A DNA stretch of 35,867 bases from Candidatus Martarchaeota archaeon (GTDB taxonomy: Archaea > Micrarchaeota > Micrarchaeia > Micrarchaeales > CABMGC01), in NCBI GenBank assembly GCA_023379055.1, contig JAMCSX010000017.1:1-35867 (forward strand), written 5' to 3'. This document shows, piece after piece, positions 17,121 through 26,236 of this stretch. Made by a program: the position numbers and the translations under genes. The notes beneath the pieces were generated by a model. The model was not told where the DNA came from, did no database searches, and saw only the letters and a program-made list of their open reading frames with translations. Numbering within the stretch: the stretch's first letter is position 1; the number at the start of each line of letters is the position of its first letter.

Positions 17121-17454
17121 TCTCCACTTCGTGCTCTACGGACAACTTCCCATGCTCAGTCTCATCTGATATATCGAGCCTTGCAGTCTTGTCAGTATAG
17201 TCTATAAGATGGCAGTTGTATCTGCGGAAATGCTGGCTTATTGCAGATTCGAGGCTCTTGCCGCTTATCTCTTCGTACGACTGCCCCTTTCCAGATTTTA
17301 TTTTCCCGCATTTTTTACACAGCAGCACCTCCGCAGTGATATCCAGAGATTTATTGAACCGCTCCTTTGCGCAATTCATGCAGAAATTCCCCAGAAATGC
17401 TATCTTATCGCTTGAATTCCCGCATGTCGGGCAGAATTTAGGCATTCTCTGCAC
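17086..17454 (-). CDS. NMD3-like protein, N-terminal Zn-ribbon part
   Basis: KFCPTCGNSSDKIAFLGNFCMNCAKERFN...LLCKKCGKIKSGKGQSY...EFKRKMCDMC*, ending at UGA 17088-17086 within the next CxxC region. Confidence 0.75.
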   Translation of the reverse strand: MQRMPKFCPTCGNSSDKIAFLGNFCMNCAKERFNKSLDITAEVLLCKKCGKIKSGKGQSYEEISGKSLESAISQHFRRYNCHLIDYTDKTARLDISDETEHGKLSVEHEVEIEFKRKMCDMC

Positions 17455-19033
17455 CTGTATAGTGTCTGCTGAGTATCGCGCCGTACGAGGGCCTTGTCAC
17501 GAATGCGCCCAGCAGCGCGCCTATTATCGTTGATTCTGAAAAACCGATCACGGATACAAGTGATGTTGAGAAGAATAGAGGCAGCATTGCAATGGTAAGC
17601 AGGAATGCATCGGCCCATACTATGTAGAATGCGCTGCTTAGCCTGAGTTTCATTGCTGAGCCCCTTCCGTGCTGAAGCACTTCGTCTGATATTATTATCT
17701 GGGCATCCACGCCAGTACCTATAACTGCGATCATACCTGCTATTGCAGACAGGTCTATTGTACCGATAAGCCCTATTATTGAGATTATTATAAACAACTC
17801 GGAAAGAGTTGTGAGTATTATTGGAGTTATGAGGAATGCACGCCTGTATCTTATTGCTATTACGATTGACACTGCAATCACTGCCAGAAGAAGTGCCATC
17901 ACGCTTATCTGCTCAAATTTAGAGCCAAGTGTTGGTGGCGTGACAGTGGGCTGCCCCACTATTACGTGCACTGGAAGCGCACCGCCGTTAAGTATGCTTG
18001 TTATTAGCTTTGACTGGTTTGTCGCGTATGAGACCCTGCCCGAAAGGGCCAGAGTTGAAGGTGAGAAACCTGAGATAACGTATCCTTGGCTAATTGTGCC
18101 GTTCGTTATGCCGGAGTTGAGTATTGGTGCTGACAGGAGGCCTATGGCTGGCCAGGACTGAAGTCCAATGCCAGTGCCCAGGGTCGCGTTCTGTATTGCT
18201 ATGAATGTTGGCGTCATGTTCACTGCGCTGTTCTTCAGTACAGTATAATTGAGCAGGGTAAGGTTAGATATTATGTACTGTGGCGTGTCACTCGAGAGTA
18301 TTACATCGCGGTACTTGCCTGCATTTGACTCGAAGAAAGGAGATATTGCACCCCAGTTGCTGGCATCGGGATTGAGCAACTCGACAGGTATTATGCTTGT
18401 GCCAAGCTGCGATGCTGATTCAAGTGTGGCAATCTCCTTCTGCGGGGTAGTGCCTAACTGCGTGCCGAGCTCTGATGAGTTTATGAGCACTATTGCACTC
18501 GTAGGCCTGTCAAGGAACATGTAAAGGGGTTTGTTGGCCTGGCCAAATGCCACCTTGGAAAATGACACTGCAGCAGTCTGGGTAACGTAGAAGTTTACAG
18601 ACCAGGACACGTTGCCCCCAGATATTATTGGCTGGCTTGCACCTACGCTTCCGCTCAGTATTGAGGAGCCGTTTATTGCCACCCTCCCGTTGACTATCCC
18701 CTGGAATACACCCTGGCTCTGTATTATGCCCATTGTGCTCTGTATGTCACTCTCAGATACACTCGGTATTTGCACTATTACCTGAGAATTTCCTATGCCC
18801 TCCACAGTGACCTGCTTGAGCCCGAAGGTAGACAGCCTTTGCTGAAGTATGGATATTATCTGGTTCATCTGTGTAGGCGTGACGCTGTGCTCAAGGGTCA
18901 CGGGTATCTGTGTGCCCCCCGCAAACTCTATCCCAAGATGTATGCCGTAATGGAAGTCAAGAAGCCCGAGCAGCGCCACAATTATTATGACTGTAAGCAC
19001 CCTCTTGTCCTTTACATAGTCTATTATTGACAT
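17438..19033 (-). CDS. secD: protein-export membrane protein SecD
   Basis: LGIEFAGGTQIPVTL, periplasmic-type loop, C-terminal TM block with GMIAVIGTGVDAQIIISDE. Confidence 0.92.
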   Translation of the reverse strand: MSIIDYVKDKRVLTVIIIVALLGLLDFHYGIHLGIEFAGGTQIPVTLEHSVTPTQMNQIISILQQRLSTFGLKQVTVEGIGNSQVIVQIPSVSESDIQSTMGIIQSQGVFQGIVNGRVAINGSSILSGSVGASQPIISGGNVSWSVNFYVTQTAAVSFSKVAFGQANKPLYMFLDRPTSAIVLINSSELGTQLGTTPQKEIATLESASQLGTSIIPVELLNPDASNWGAISPFFESNAGKYRDVILSSDTPQYIISNLTLLNYTVLKNSAVNMTPTFIAIQNATLGTGIGLQSWPAIGLLSAPILNSGITNGTISQGYVISGFSPSTLALSGRVSYATNQSKLITSILNGGALPVHVIVGQPTVTPPTLGSKFEQISVMALLLAVIAVSIVIAIRYRRAFLITPIILTTLSELFIIISIIGLIGTIDLSAIAGMIAVIGTGVDAQIIISDEVLQHGRGSAMKLRLSSAFYIVWADAFLLTIAMLPLFFSTSLVSVIGFSESTIIGALLGAFVTRPSYGAILSRHYTGAENA

Positions 19034-19034
19034 G

Positions 19035-20189
19035 TTATCTTCCCTCTTTTCTCCTTACATACATGAGTATTATAGACGCATTACCTAGCCACGTGGTGGC
19101 AAGGTCGCCGATAAGCCCAAAGAGCACTACCCCGGAGATCTCGTAGTATGTGGGTACGTATGCAATTAGCGATATGGCAAATAACACTGCAAATGATACG
19201 ATTGCAGTAATTGTCATTGTCATTCCAGTCTTCATTGAGCTATATGCCCTTTCTTCGGGAGTTCCCTCGTGCCTTTTAATTATCCTGATCGCGGTCAGCA
19301 CGTCAGTATCTATCGAGTATCCAAGAAGCATCAACAGACCGCCTATGCTTGCTATGCCCAGGGGTATGCCAAATAATGCCATTGCTCCAAGCGCGACTAT
19401 TATGTCGTTTGCTGCGCCGAATACAACGGCGAATGATGGCACTATACTTCTGAATATTACGAATACCACTATGGATATCAGTATAAACGCGACAATTATT
19501 ATCGTCTGCAACTGCTGAAGGAAGAAGCTGCTCTGCAGTACCGTGACCTGCTGGAAGGAATATGAACTAAATGGGATTATGTCGGATATTTTCGAAACGA
19601 TACGATTCTTGTATGACGCACTTGCATTTGAATAGGTATCCTGCGCCTGCGTTATCATCACCTGGGCGCTGGTATAGTTCCTGCTGACATTGCCTATGAA
19701 CGGATACAGCGAATCCAGCTCTGAATTAAGGTTGTTTTTGATCCCCACAAGGGAACTGTTCTCGCCTTTCTGTGCGGCAGCCGATAATGCGGCAAGTGTC
19801 TGGTTTGATGGGTTATTCTTCAATGCTATCCGATAGCCAGTGGCATTCAAGACGTAATTGGTATAATTCGCATTGTATGCATATGCAGCCATGAGGTAGT
19901 CTTCTGCATCTGACAGGCTCTTGTTCGCAGCTATTGTTATCTGCACCTCTCCGCTGCTGGTCTGCACTGATGGACTCGATACATGCAACTGCTGCACGAC
20001 CATTGAAGCGATGTGCGATGCGCTCATTGTGGAGTTTGTCTGGAGTATGAGTGCGACTCCACCACTAAGCGACGAATCCAGGGTTATGTTGCGCGCCAGG
20101 AATATGCTGATCAGCATAAGCACTACGGGTATGGCCACAAAAACCTTTAGATTCCTGTTCACATATATGTTCGGGATAGAGAACTCCAT
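19035..20189 (-). CDS. secF: protein-export membrane protein SecF (extended extracytoplasmic loop)
   Basis: LDSSLSGGVALILQ, C-terminal TM block with LLMLLGYSIDTDVLTAIRIIKR and MTMTITAIVSF; adjacent to SecD. Confidence 0.92.
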   Translation of the reverse strand: MEFSIPNIYVNRNLKVFVAIPVVLMLISIFLARNITLDSSLSGGVALILQTNSTMSASHIASMVVQQLHVSSPSVQTSSGEVQITIAANKSLSDAEDYLMAAYAYNANYTNYVLNATGYRIALKNNPSNQTLAALSAAAQKGENSSLVGIKNNLNSELDSLYPFIGNVSRNYTSAQVMITQAQDTYSNASASYKNRIVSKISDIIPFSSYSFQQVTVLQSSFFLQQLQTIIIVAFILISIVVFVIFRSIVPSFAVVFGAANDIIVALGAMALFGIPLGIASIGGLLMLLGYSIDTDVLTAIRIIKRHEGTPEERAYSSMKTGMTMTITAIVSFAVLFAISLIAYVPTYYEISGVVLFGLIGDLATTWLGNASIILMYVRRKEGR

Positions 20190-20214
20190 CGCATCAGTCA
20201 GATTGCTTCTTTTT

Positions 20215-20499
20215 TTATCCGTACTTTCTCATGAACTTGTGGTGAAGCGCCTCCATAAGTCCGTAAAGTATAAGCATTACCGCAAATATTAAAAATGCCG
20301 TGCCGAAAAACAGGTTTAGCGTAAGCCCTAGCTGCACATAGTATACAAGCAGAAGCCCGACAACTATGAGGTATATGCTCCAGTACAGCGACCTGAATAC
20401 ATACCATGCATGGTGCCTTTCCTTGTAATGCAGCATCCTGTCCATTATCATCTGCGGGTCTACTACAACCACGTCCCTCTCTTTTTGATGTATCGGCAT
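20215..20499 (-). CDS. small two-TM membrane protein
   Basis: 94 aa with hydrophobic segments WSIYLIVVGLLLVYYVQLG and LFFGTAFLIFAVMLILYGLM; AT-rich promoter-like sequence about 25-30 nt upstream. Confidence 0.65.
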   Translation of the reverse strand: MPIHQKERDVVVVDPQMIMDRMLHYKERHHAWYVFRSLYWSIYLIVVGLLLVYYVQLGLTLNLFFGTAFLIFAVMLILYGLMEALHHKFMRKYG

Positions 20500-20586
20500 G
20501 ATATTACGTATTTGATATGAATATAAGCTATTTTAAATGGTGTGGTGCAGCTTGGTGAAACGCTCATGGGCATCTGCCTGAAGTTA

Positions 20587-20641
20587 TCGGAAAACCTATT
20601 GAGATCTTCCTTCCTAGAAGATTTACTTCTCGGATTTCCGA
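20587..20641. ncRNA. candidate structured RNA hairpin with internal loop
   Basis: Outer stem TCGGAAA-a-CC / GG-a-TTTCCGA (9 bp with a 1x1 mismatch), internal loop, inner stem ATCTTC/GAAGAT; intergenic next to tRNA-Leu. Confidence 0.3.
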
Positions 20642-20670
20642 ACCCTTGCTTATCGCCGCAAATTGGATTT

Positions 20671-20756
20671 GCAGGGGAAGAGATTTGAACTCTTGCATCC
20701 ACTAAAGGAAGCGGGTCCTAAGCCCGTCGCATTTGGCCAGGCTCTGCCACCCCTGC
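20671..20756 (-). tRNA. tRNA-Leu (anticodon TAG)
   Basis: Minus strand GCAGGGG...CCCCTGC acceptor, loop CTTAGGA, class II variable arm, T arm AGAG-TTCAAAT-CTCT; no encoded CCA. Confidence 0.93.
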
Positions 20757-20828
20757 ATTAAATAAGCATTCTCTGCAAATCAATATATATTATCCTGCGC
20801 CGATAATAATGTGCTTGCACGTGTTTCC

Positions 20829-22124
20829 ATGCTAACAACCCGTTACATAAAGGAGAACCTCGATGCCATAAGAAAGTCGATGGCAAAGAGAAAGAGCGAT
20901 TACCCTGTAGACGAGCTTCTTGGGCTTGAGGATAAGTCAAAAAAGCTTGAACTGGAATTGCAGGACCTTCGGTCGCAGCGCAATAAGGGCAGTCTTGCCG
21001 TGGCCGAGCTCAAAAAATCGAAGAAAGATGCCTCGAGGGAAATAGAGGGACTGGCATCAGTAAAGAAGAGGATAGGCGAGATGGAGGCCGAGATCCCGAA
21101 GTATCGGGACAGGATAGATGGGATACTGTGGAATATGCCCAACACACTCCAGGAATCCGTTCCGTATGGCAAGGACGACACTGAAAACATAGAGATAAAG
21201 AAAGTCGGGAAAATACCTGAAAGGAAGCCTTCAATGGGACACGAAGAGGCGCTTACAAGGCTTGGACTGCTGGACATAGAGCAGGCGTCAAAGGTTTCCG
21301 GTGCAAGATTCTTCTACCTTAAAGGCGATCTTGCTTTGCTTGAGCAGTCACTGATACATTTCTCCATATCTGAACTTACAAAGAGGGGATATACCCTCGT
21401 GGCGCCGCCAATGATGATGCGAAAAGAGTACTACCGCGGGGTTACTGCACTTAGCGACTTCCAGGAGATGCTCTACAGAGCAGGAGAATCGAAAGAGGCA
21501 GAATCGGACAAGGATGCAGAGCATGTGGATGATGGCCTGTTTATGATAGGAACATCAGAGCACCCGCTGGCAGCCCTTCATGCTGACCAGGTATTCTCCG
21601 CAAAGGATCTGCCAAAGAAATACATAGGATTTAGTCCGTGCTTCAGGCGGGAAGCTGGCGCGCATGGAAAGGATACCAAGGGCATATTCAGGGTGCACCA
21701 ATTCTATAAGGTGGAACAGTTCATATTCTCAAACCAGGATTCGTGGCATTTCTTTGACGAATTGATTGCAAATTCCGAAGATCTGTTCAGTAAGCTTAAT
21801 CTGCCTTACCGCGTAGTGAATATATGCACTGGGGATATAGGCACTGTTGCAGCGAAGAAATTTGATCTTGAGGTATACATGCCAGCCCAGGAAAGGTATA
21901 GGGAGATGGTCTCATGCTCGAACTGCACCGATTGGCAGGCAATGCGGCTGAACATAAGGTATGACGAAGGCGGCGAGAGGAGATATGTGCACACGCTGAA
22001 TTCAACTGCAATAGCCACGAACAGGACCTTGGTTGCAATTGTGGAGAATTACCTTAACGAAGACGGTTCGATAACAGTCCCTGATGCACTTGTGCCTTAC
22101 ATGGGCAAGGACAGGATAAGGTAG
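20829..22124 (+). CDS. serS: seryl-tRNA synthetase
   Basis: N-terminal coiled coil, class II motifs (FSPCFRREAGAHGKDTKGIFRVHQFYKVEQF; LNSTAIATNRTLVAIVENY). Start probably ATG 20829. Confidence 0.95.
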   Translation: MLTTRYIKENLDAIRKSMAKRKSDYPVDELLGLEDKSKKLELELQDLRSQRNKGSLAVAELKKSKKDASREIEGLASVKKRIGEMEAEIPKYRDRIDGILWNMPNTLQESVPYGKDDTENIEIKKVGKIPERKPSMGHEEALTRLGLLDIEQASKVSGARFFYLKGDLALLEQSLIHFSISELTKRGYTLVAPPMMMRKEYYRGVTALSDFQEMLYRAGESKEAESDKDAEHVDDGLFMIGTSEHPLAALHADQVFSAKDLPKKYIGFSPCFRREAGAHGKDTKGIFRVHQFYKVEQFIFSNQDSWHFFDELIANSEDLFSKLNLPYRVVNICTGDIGTVAAKKFDLEVYMPAQERYREMVSCSNCTDWQAMRLNIRYDEGGERRYVHTLNSTAIATNRTLVAIVENYLNEDGSITVPDALVPYMGKDRIR

Positions 22125-22130
22125 CGTGAC

Positions 22131-23327
22131 ATGAAGAACGAGTACAATATGCTTAGAGAGATAAAACGGCTAAAGTCTATTCGCGGATACGGGACCGAGC
22201 TCGTAAGCGTATATATACCTGCGGGATTCAACATTGCAGAAGAGATGTCAAAGCTCAGGGAGGAGTCGAGCCAGTCATCCAACATAAAATCGAAATCAGT
22301 AAGGTCCAACGTGCAGGCAGCGCTTGATAAGATAATGCAGTATCTGAAGCTCTACAGGGAGACTCCGAAGAACGGCATCGCAGTGTTTGCCGGAAACATA
22401 TCCGATAATCCTGGGAAGGTGGACATAGAGCTGTTCTCGATGGAGCCTCCGATACCGCTGAAGGTGAACATATACCGGTGCGATTCTGTTTTTCTGCTCG
22501 ATCCGATCGAGGACATAGTTGGCTCGAAGGACACATATGCGCTCCTCGTGATGGACGGCAGAGAAGCTACGATTGCAACCCTTAAAGGATCACACATACA
22601 TGTGATAAAGAAGCTTAATTCCATGGTGCATGCCAAGGTCAACAAGGGCGGGCAGTCGCAGCAGCGGTTTGCAAGGCTCAGGGAGGAGAGCATAGGCGAA
22701 TATCATACACGCATATCCGACATAATAAACTCCACATTCATCTCTTCCAGTTTCAAGATTAAAGGGCTTATACTGGGAGGCCCGGGACCCTCCAAGGAAT
22801 CGTTCCAGAAGTCGAACACGTTGAATTACCAGATAAAGATACTCGGCGTGTACGATACTGGATATACGGACGAGTTCGGGCTTCACGAGCTCGTTGAGAA
22901 GGCAGCTGACCTGCTTAAGGAGCAAGAGGCATACATGGAGAGAAAGGTTATAGAGAGGTTCATGCAGGAGATAGTGAAGAAGGCGCTTGCAGTGTACGGA
23001 TACGAGGATACGAGGAAGGTGCTGGTGTCAAACCAGGCAAACATGCTGATACTGAACGATGCCATAGAGATAGAATTGGTAAAGTACAGATGCAATTCCT
23101 GCGGCCAGACCATAGAGCGTATAGAGTACGGACATAACAGAGAGCAGAAGCACGAAGACGGTGGAACGATGGTGGTGGTTGAGACAAAGGATGCTATAGA
23201 GGAGCTGATAGGAATGGCCGACAAGAATGGAGCTGACACAGTTTTCGTTTCAAGCGAAAGCTCATACGGCCGCGAATTCCTAATGGGATTCAAGGGAATT
23301 GGCGCGTTGCTGAGGTACAGGATTTAA
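22131..23327 (+). CDS. prf1: peptide chain release factor aRF1
   Basis: SNIKSKSVR (NIKS) and HAKVNKGGQSQQRFARLREE (GGQ) motifs. Confidence 0.95.
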   Translation: MKNEYNMLREIKRLKSIRGYGTELVSVYIPAGFNIAEEMSKLREESSQSSNIKSKSVRSNVQAALDKIMQYLKLYRETPKNGIAVFAGNISDNPGKVDIELFSMEPPIPLKVNIYRCDSVFLLDPIEDIVGSKDTYALLVMDGREATIATLKGSHIHVIKKLNSMVHAKVNKGGQSQQRFARLREESIGEYHTRISDIINSTFISSSFKIKGLILGGPGPSKESFQKSNTLNYQIKILGVYDTGYTDEFGLHELVEKAADLLKEQEAYMERKVIERFMQEIVKKALAVYGYEDTRKVLVSNQANMLILNDAIEIELVKYRCNSCGQTIERIEYGHNREQKHEDGGTMVVVETKDAIEELIGMADKNGADTVFVSSESSYGREFLMGFKGIGALLRYRI

Positions 23328-23420
23328 ATCTGGACTGCCACTATTCGCTTATTTTCTGCAGCTTTTTAAACCTTATTATTTAACTCATATAGGTTTTTGA
23401 TTTTTGACAAATAGGGTGAT

Positions 23421-23636
23421 ATGATGGGGGATAGATCATTTAGTCTATATGAGATAGAGCAGTTTATAAGGGAGGCTGGGGCTGAAAGGGTAACAGAGGA
23501 CGCAGTAAAGGATCTTGAGCGGGAGATAGAGAAGCTTGCAAACTCCGTTGCAAGGAATGCCAAGAAATACGCCGAGCATGCCGGCAGGAAGAAACTGATA
23601 CGCACCTCTGATGTTATGCTTACAAGGAAGGACTGA
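23421..23636 (+). CDS. archaeal histone
   Basis: 71 aa histone fold: EIEQFIREAGAERVTEDAVKDLEREIEKLANSVARNAKKYAEHAGRKKLIRTSDVML. Confidence 0.93.
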   Translation: MMGDRSFSLYEIEQFIREAGAERVTEDAVKDLEREIEKLANSVARNAKKYAEHAGRKKLIRTSDVMLTRKD

Positions 23637-23641
23637 CACAG

Positions 23642-24679
23642 CTACATGATCCCAGATGCCTTGAGCGCCAGACCGAGTATTACAAAAAACGCCTCAAATG
23701 CTACCAGATAGGCAGTTACCTCATATTCCCGCAGTCTTCGCATATTCATCACTGCATGCGTAAGGCTGTATATTCTGCCCCCGTAGGGAGCCCTGAACGT
23801 GCCGTCCTTCCGCCTTATGCCCAGGTCTGTGACATTAAATCTTTTTCTTAGGTGAAGAAAGAACTCGATTATCCAAGGTATGAATATTATTATTCCGAAT
23901 ATCTCCGCGTTTCCCATAACCATTATGGCAACCATCGCGCCCCCCGCAGTATACGTAAAGCTGTCTCCTGGCATTATCCTCGCTGGATATGTGTTAAAAG
24001 GGGTAAACATAAGTATAGATACAAACAGAAGCGCAGAAAGCAGAAACCCCATATAATTGCCGTAGAACAGCGAGTATACAAGCATGCCAAGGCTTGCCAT
24101 AAGCGTCATTCCGGGCTGGAGCCCATCAAAACCCCCAAGAAGGTTTACCGAATTGGATACGAACACCACTGCAAGAGGTATCACTATCAGGGGATAAATG
24201 TACCCCAAGGTCACTGTACCGAGGAACGGAACACTTATCTGATGGACACCGGCATTAATTGCCATGAGTGGAAGCGCGCCAAGAAGCGTGAGGATTGGCT
24301 TTTGCCATTGCTTCAGGCCCTTCCGTATATCCTTCCTATCCGTAGACTGCACGCGCGTTGCCTTTACATTTATATCATCAAGAAATCCAACGAACGCTAT
24401 CAGTATTATGGAAAGGGCAACAGCAAGAAGCCTTGAGACACTGAGCGCAGATGTGAAAATAAAGCGGGCGCCAAAAGTATACGAGAGCATGCCTACTATT
24501 ATTCCGAGTGCAACTGCAAGCCCTCCGCTGCTCGGTATTCTCACAGTTTTTTTCTTGTTCCTGTCTTCGGCAATGACGCCTGCATCATAGAAATATGACA
24601 TGAGAAACTTTGTCGTGATTAGCGTAACTATAAGGCTTATCGCCGAAGGCACAAGTACTGTAAGGTAAGTGTCGTACAT
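23642..24679 (-). CDS. MraY/WecA-family (GT4) UDP-sugar-1-phosphate : polyprenyl-phosphate transferase
   Basis: Multi-TM; RIPSSGGLAV, GFLDDINVK, NSVNLLGGFDGLQPG, NTYPARIMPGDSFTYTAGG. Confidence 0.9.
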   Translation of the reverse strand: MYDTYLTVLVPSAISLIVTLITTKFLMSYFYDAGVIAEDRNKKKTVRIPSSGGLAVALGIIVGMLSYTFGARFIFTSALSVSRLLAVALSIILIAFVGFLDDINVKATRVQSTDRKDIRKGLKQWQKPILTLLGALPLMAINAGVHQISVPFLGTVTLGYIYPLIVIPLAVVFVSNSVNLLGGFDGLQPGMTLMASLGMLVYSLFYGNYMGFLLSALLFVSILMFTPFNTYPARIMPGDSFTYTAGGAMVAIMVMGNAEIFGIIIFIPWIIEFFLHLRKRFNVTDLGIRRKDGTFRAPYGGRIYSLTHAVMNMRRLREYEVTAYLVAFEAFFVILGLALKASGIM

Positions 24680-24719
24680 GGATTAGATTATAACTGAAGC
24701 ATATAAAAATACTACCTGA

Positions 24720-24769
24720 CAACTACTTGCAGTGGTAAGATTGTGGCTCCTGGTCTCGGTAGCTAGGTG
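24720..24769 (+). pseudogene. degraded remnant of a TnpB C-terminus
   Basis: Reads KIVAPGLGS then, after a frame change, LGVSR*, parallel to RIVESGTTLGVSR* at 3-71. Confidence 0.35.
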
Positions 24770-24836
24770 TTTCAAGATGACCAATCAAAAAAGCACCATT
24801 GGAAGCCAACGACCTTCAGTCGTTGGAGGATGTCAC
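24770..24836 (+). mobile_element. IS200/IS605-type right end / omegaRNA scaffold-like element, copy 2
   Basis: GATGACCAATCAAAAAAGCACCATTGGAAGC + perfect 8-bp hairpin CCAACGAC-CTTCA-GTCGTTGG + AGGATGTCAC; matches copy 1. Confidence 0.65.
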
Positions 24837-24898
24837 AACCATGCGAATGTATCGAAGAAGCCAAAGGTTTTATAATTGAAATCTGTCAATTGGTATTC

Positions 24899-26236
24899 AT
24901 GTACAGCAAGGAACTCATCGATCTCTTCAAGGGACTTGGCATAAACATAGGGGATGCAGTAAGGGTATCTGGCTCTGGCGATGTCCAAGAGGGCATACTC
25001 ATGCCCCGCGCAGATGTTGGCGACAGCGACGTAATAGTGATAAAGAGGAAGGACGGGTACAATATAGGCATACGGTTCAATAAAGAATCGAGGATTGAGA
25101 GGGTATCTCCGGGGCATCCGGGAAATTTCCTGTTTCCAAAGTTGGACACTGGAACAAATAAGTCACTTAAGCCCATTGCCATGCTCTATACCGGTGGAAC
25201 GATAGGAAGCAAGGTTGACTACGTATCAGGAGGCGTATATATGCTTACAAAGCCTGAAGAGCTGCTCTCAGAGGTTCCGGAGCTCCAGGACATAGCAAAT
25301 ATAGATATAAGCAACCTGATGAGCATAGCAAGCGAAGATATGACGTATGTGGAATGGCAGAAAATTGCGGAGAAGGCTGCAGACGCCCTTAACAAAGGAG
25401 CCAATGGGATCGTGATAACGCATGGCACTGACACAATGCATTATACCTCTGCAGCACTCAGTTTTATGCTGAAGGGCCTAAATGCGCCAGTGGTCCTTAC
25501 AGGCGCGCAAAGGAGCAGCGACAGGGGATCGAGCGACGCTTTCATGAATCTGATCTGCTCGGCATACGCAGCTTCAAGGAGCGATATTGCGGAGGTAGGC
25601 GTATGCATGCACAGTGCAAGTTCAGACTCTACAGACTCGTTCATACGGGGGACAAAGGTGCGCAAGATGCACACGTCGCGCAGGGACGCGTTCAGGCCAG
25701 TAAACAATCTCCCCATATGCGAGATAGATATAAAGGGCAACATAAGGTATCTCAGCGAATACAAAAAAGTATCCGAAGAGAAGAAAAAGGTTGAGCTGGT
25801 GTCCGGATTTGAGCCGAAGGTTGCACTGATCAAAGCATATCCGAACTCCGATCCCGAGGTAATAGACTACTATCTGGGCAAGGGATATAAGGGAATAGTA
25901 CTGGAAGGAACCGGACTAGGCCACGTCCCTTCATCCCCGAGCATCAGGGAGTTATCATGGATAAGCCATGTAAAATCTGCAGTTGATTTCGGGATGGTTG
26001 TTGGTGCAACATCACAATGCATTTATGGTAGGGTGAACGAAAGCGTGTACAGGAATCTTAGGCTGCTGCATGGAGCTGGCGCAATATACTGTGAGGATAT
26101 GCTTCCTGAGGTTGCATACGTCAAGCTCGGCTTTTTACTGGGCAATTATGGCGCAGACAAGGCAAAAAGGATGCTTAATGCAAACATTGCCGGGGAGATA
26201 ACGGAAAGGACAGAGCTCGATTTTGCAATGGAGTGA
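24899..26236 (+). CDS. gatD: Glu-tRNA(Gln) amidotransferase subunit D
   Basis: Asparaginase-like: IAMLYTGGTIGSKVDY, ITHGTDTMHYTSAALSF, TGAQRSSDRGSSDA; followed by gatE. Start ATG 24899. Confidence 0.95.
   Translation: MYSKELIDLFKGLGINIGDAVRVSGSGDVQEGILMPRADVGDSDVIVIKRKDGYNIGIRFNKESRIERVSPGHPGNFLFPKLDTGTNKSLKPIAMLYTGGTIGSKVDYVSGGVYMLTKPEELLSEVPELQDIANIDISNLMSIASEDMTYVEWQKIAEKAADALNKGANGIVITHGTDTMHYTSAALSFMLKGLNAPVVLTGAQRSSDRGSSDAFMNLICSAYAASRSDIAEVGVCMHSASSDSTDSFIRGTKVRKMHTSRRDAFRPVNNLPICEIDIKGNIRYLSEYKKVSEEKKKVELVSGFEPKVALIKAYPNSDPEVIDYYLGKGYKGIVLEGTGLGHVPSSPSIRELSWISHVKSAVDFGMVVGATSQCIYGRVNESVYRNLRLLHGAGAIYCEDMLPEVAYVKLGFLLGNYGADKAKRMLNANIAGEITERTELDFAME

Noticed and set aside
20551-20582. 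Possible box C/D sRNA (GGTGAAA...CCTGAAG)
   Set aside because: C box deviates from RTGATGA and no complete C/D'/C'/D arrangement was found.
20463-20702. 79-aa minus-strand ORF
   Set aside because: Starts inside tRNA-Leu and overlaps the next gene; translation has no protein-like features.
23852-24436. 194-aa plus-strand ORF rich in H, Y, K and R
   Set aside because: Antisense to the GT4 MraY/WecA-like gene; typical complementary-frame artefact.
24767-24898. N-terminal 44 aa of the GatD ORF
   Set aside because: Begins in the second right-end element; GatD homology begins at MYSKELIDLFKG (24899), preceded by a TATA-like GTTTTATAATT.
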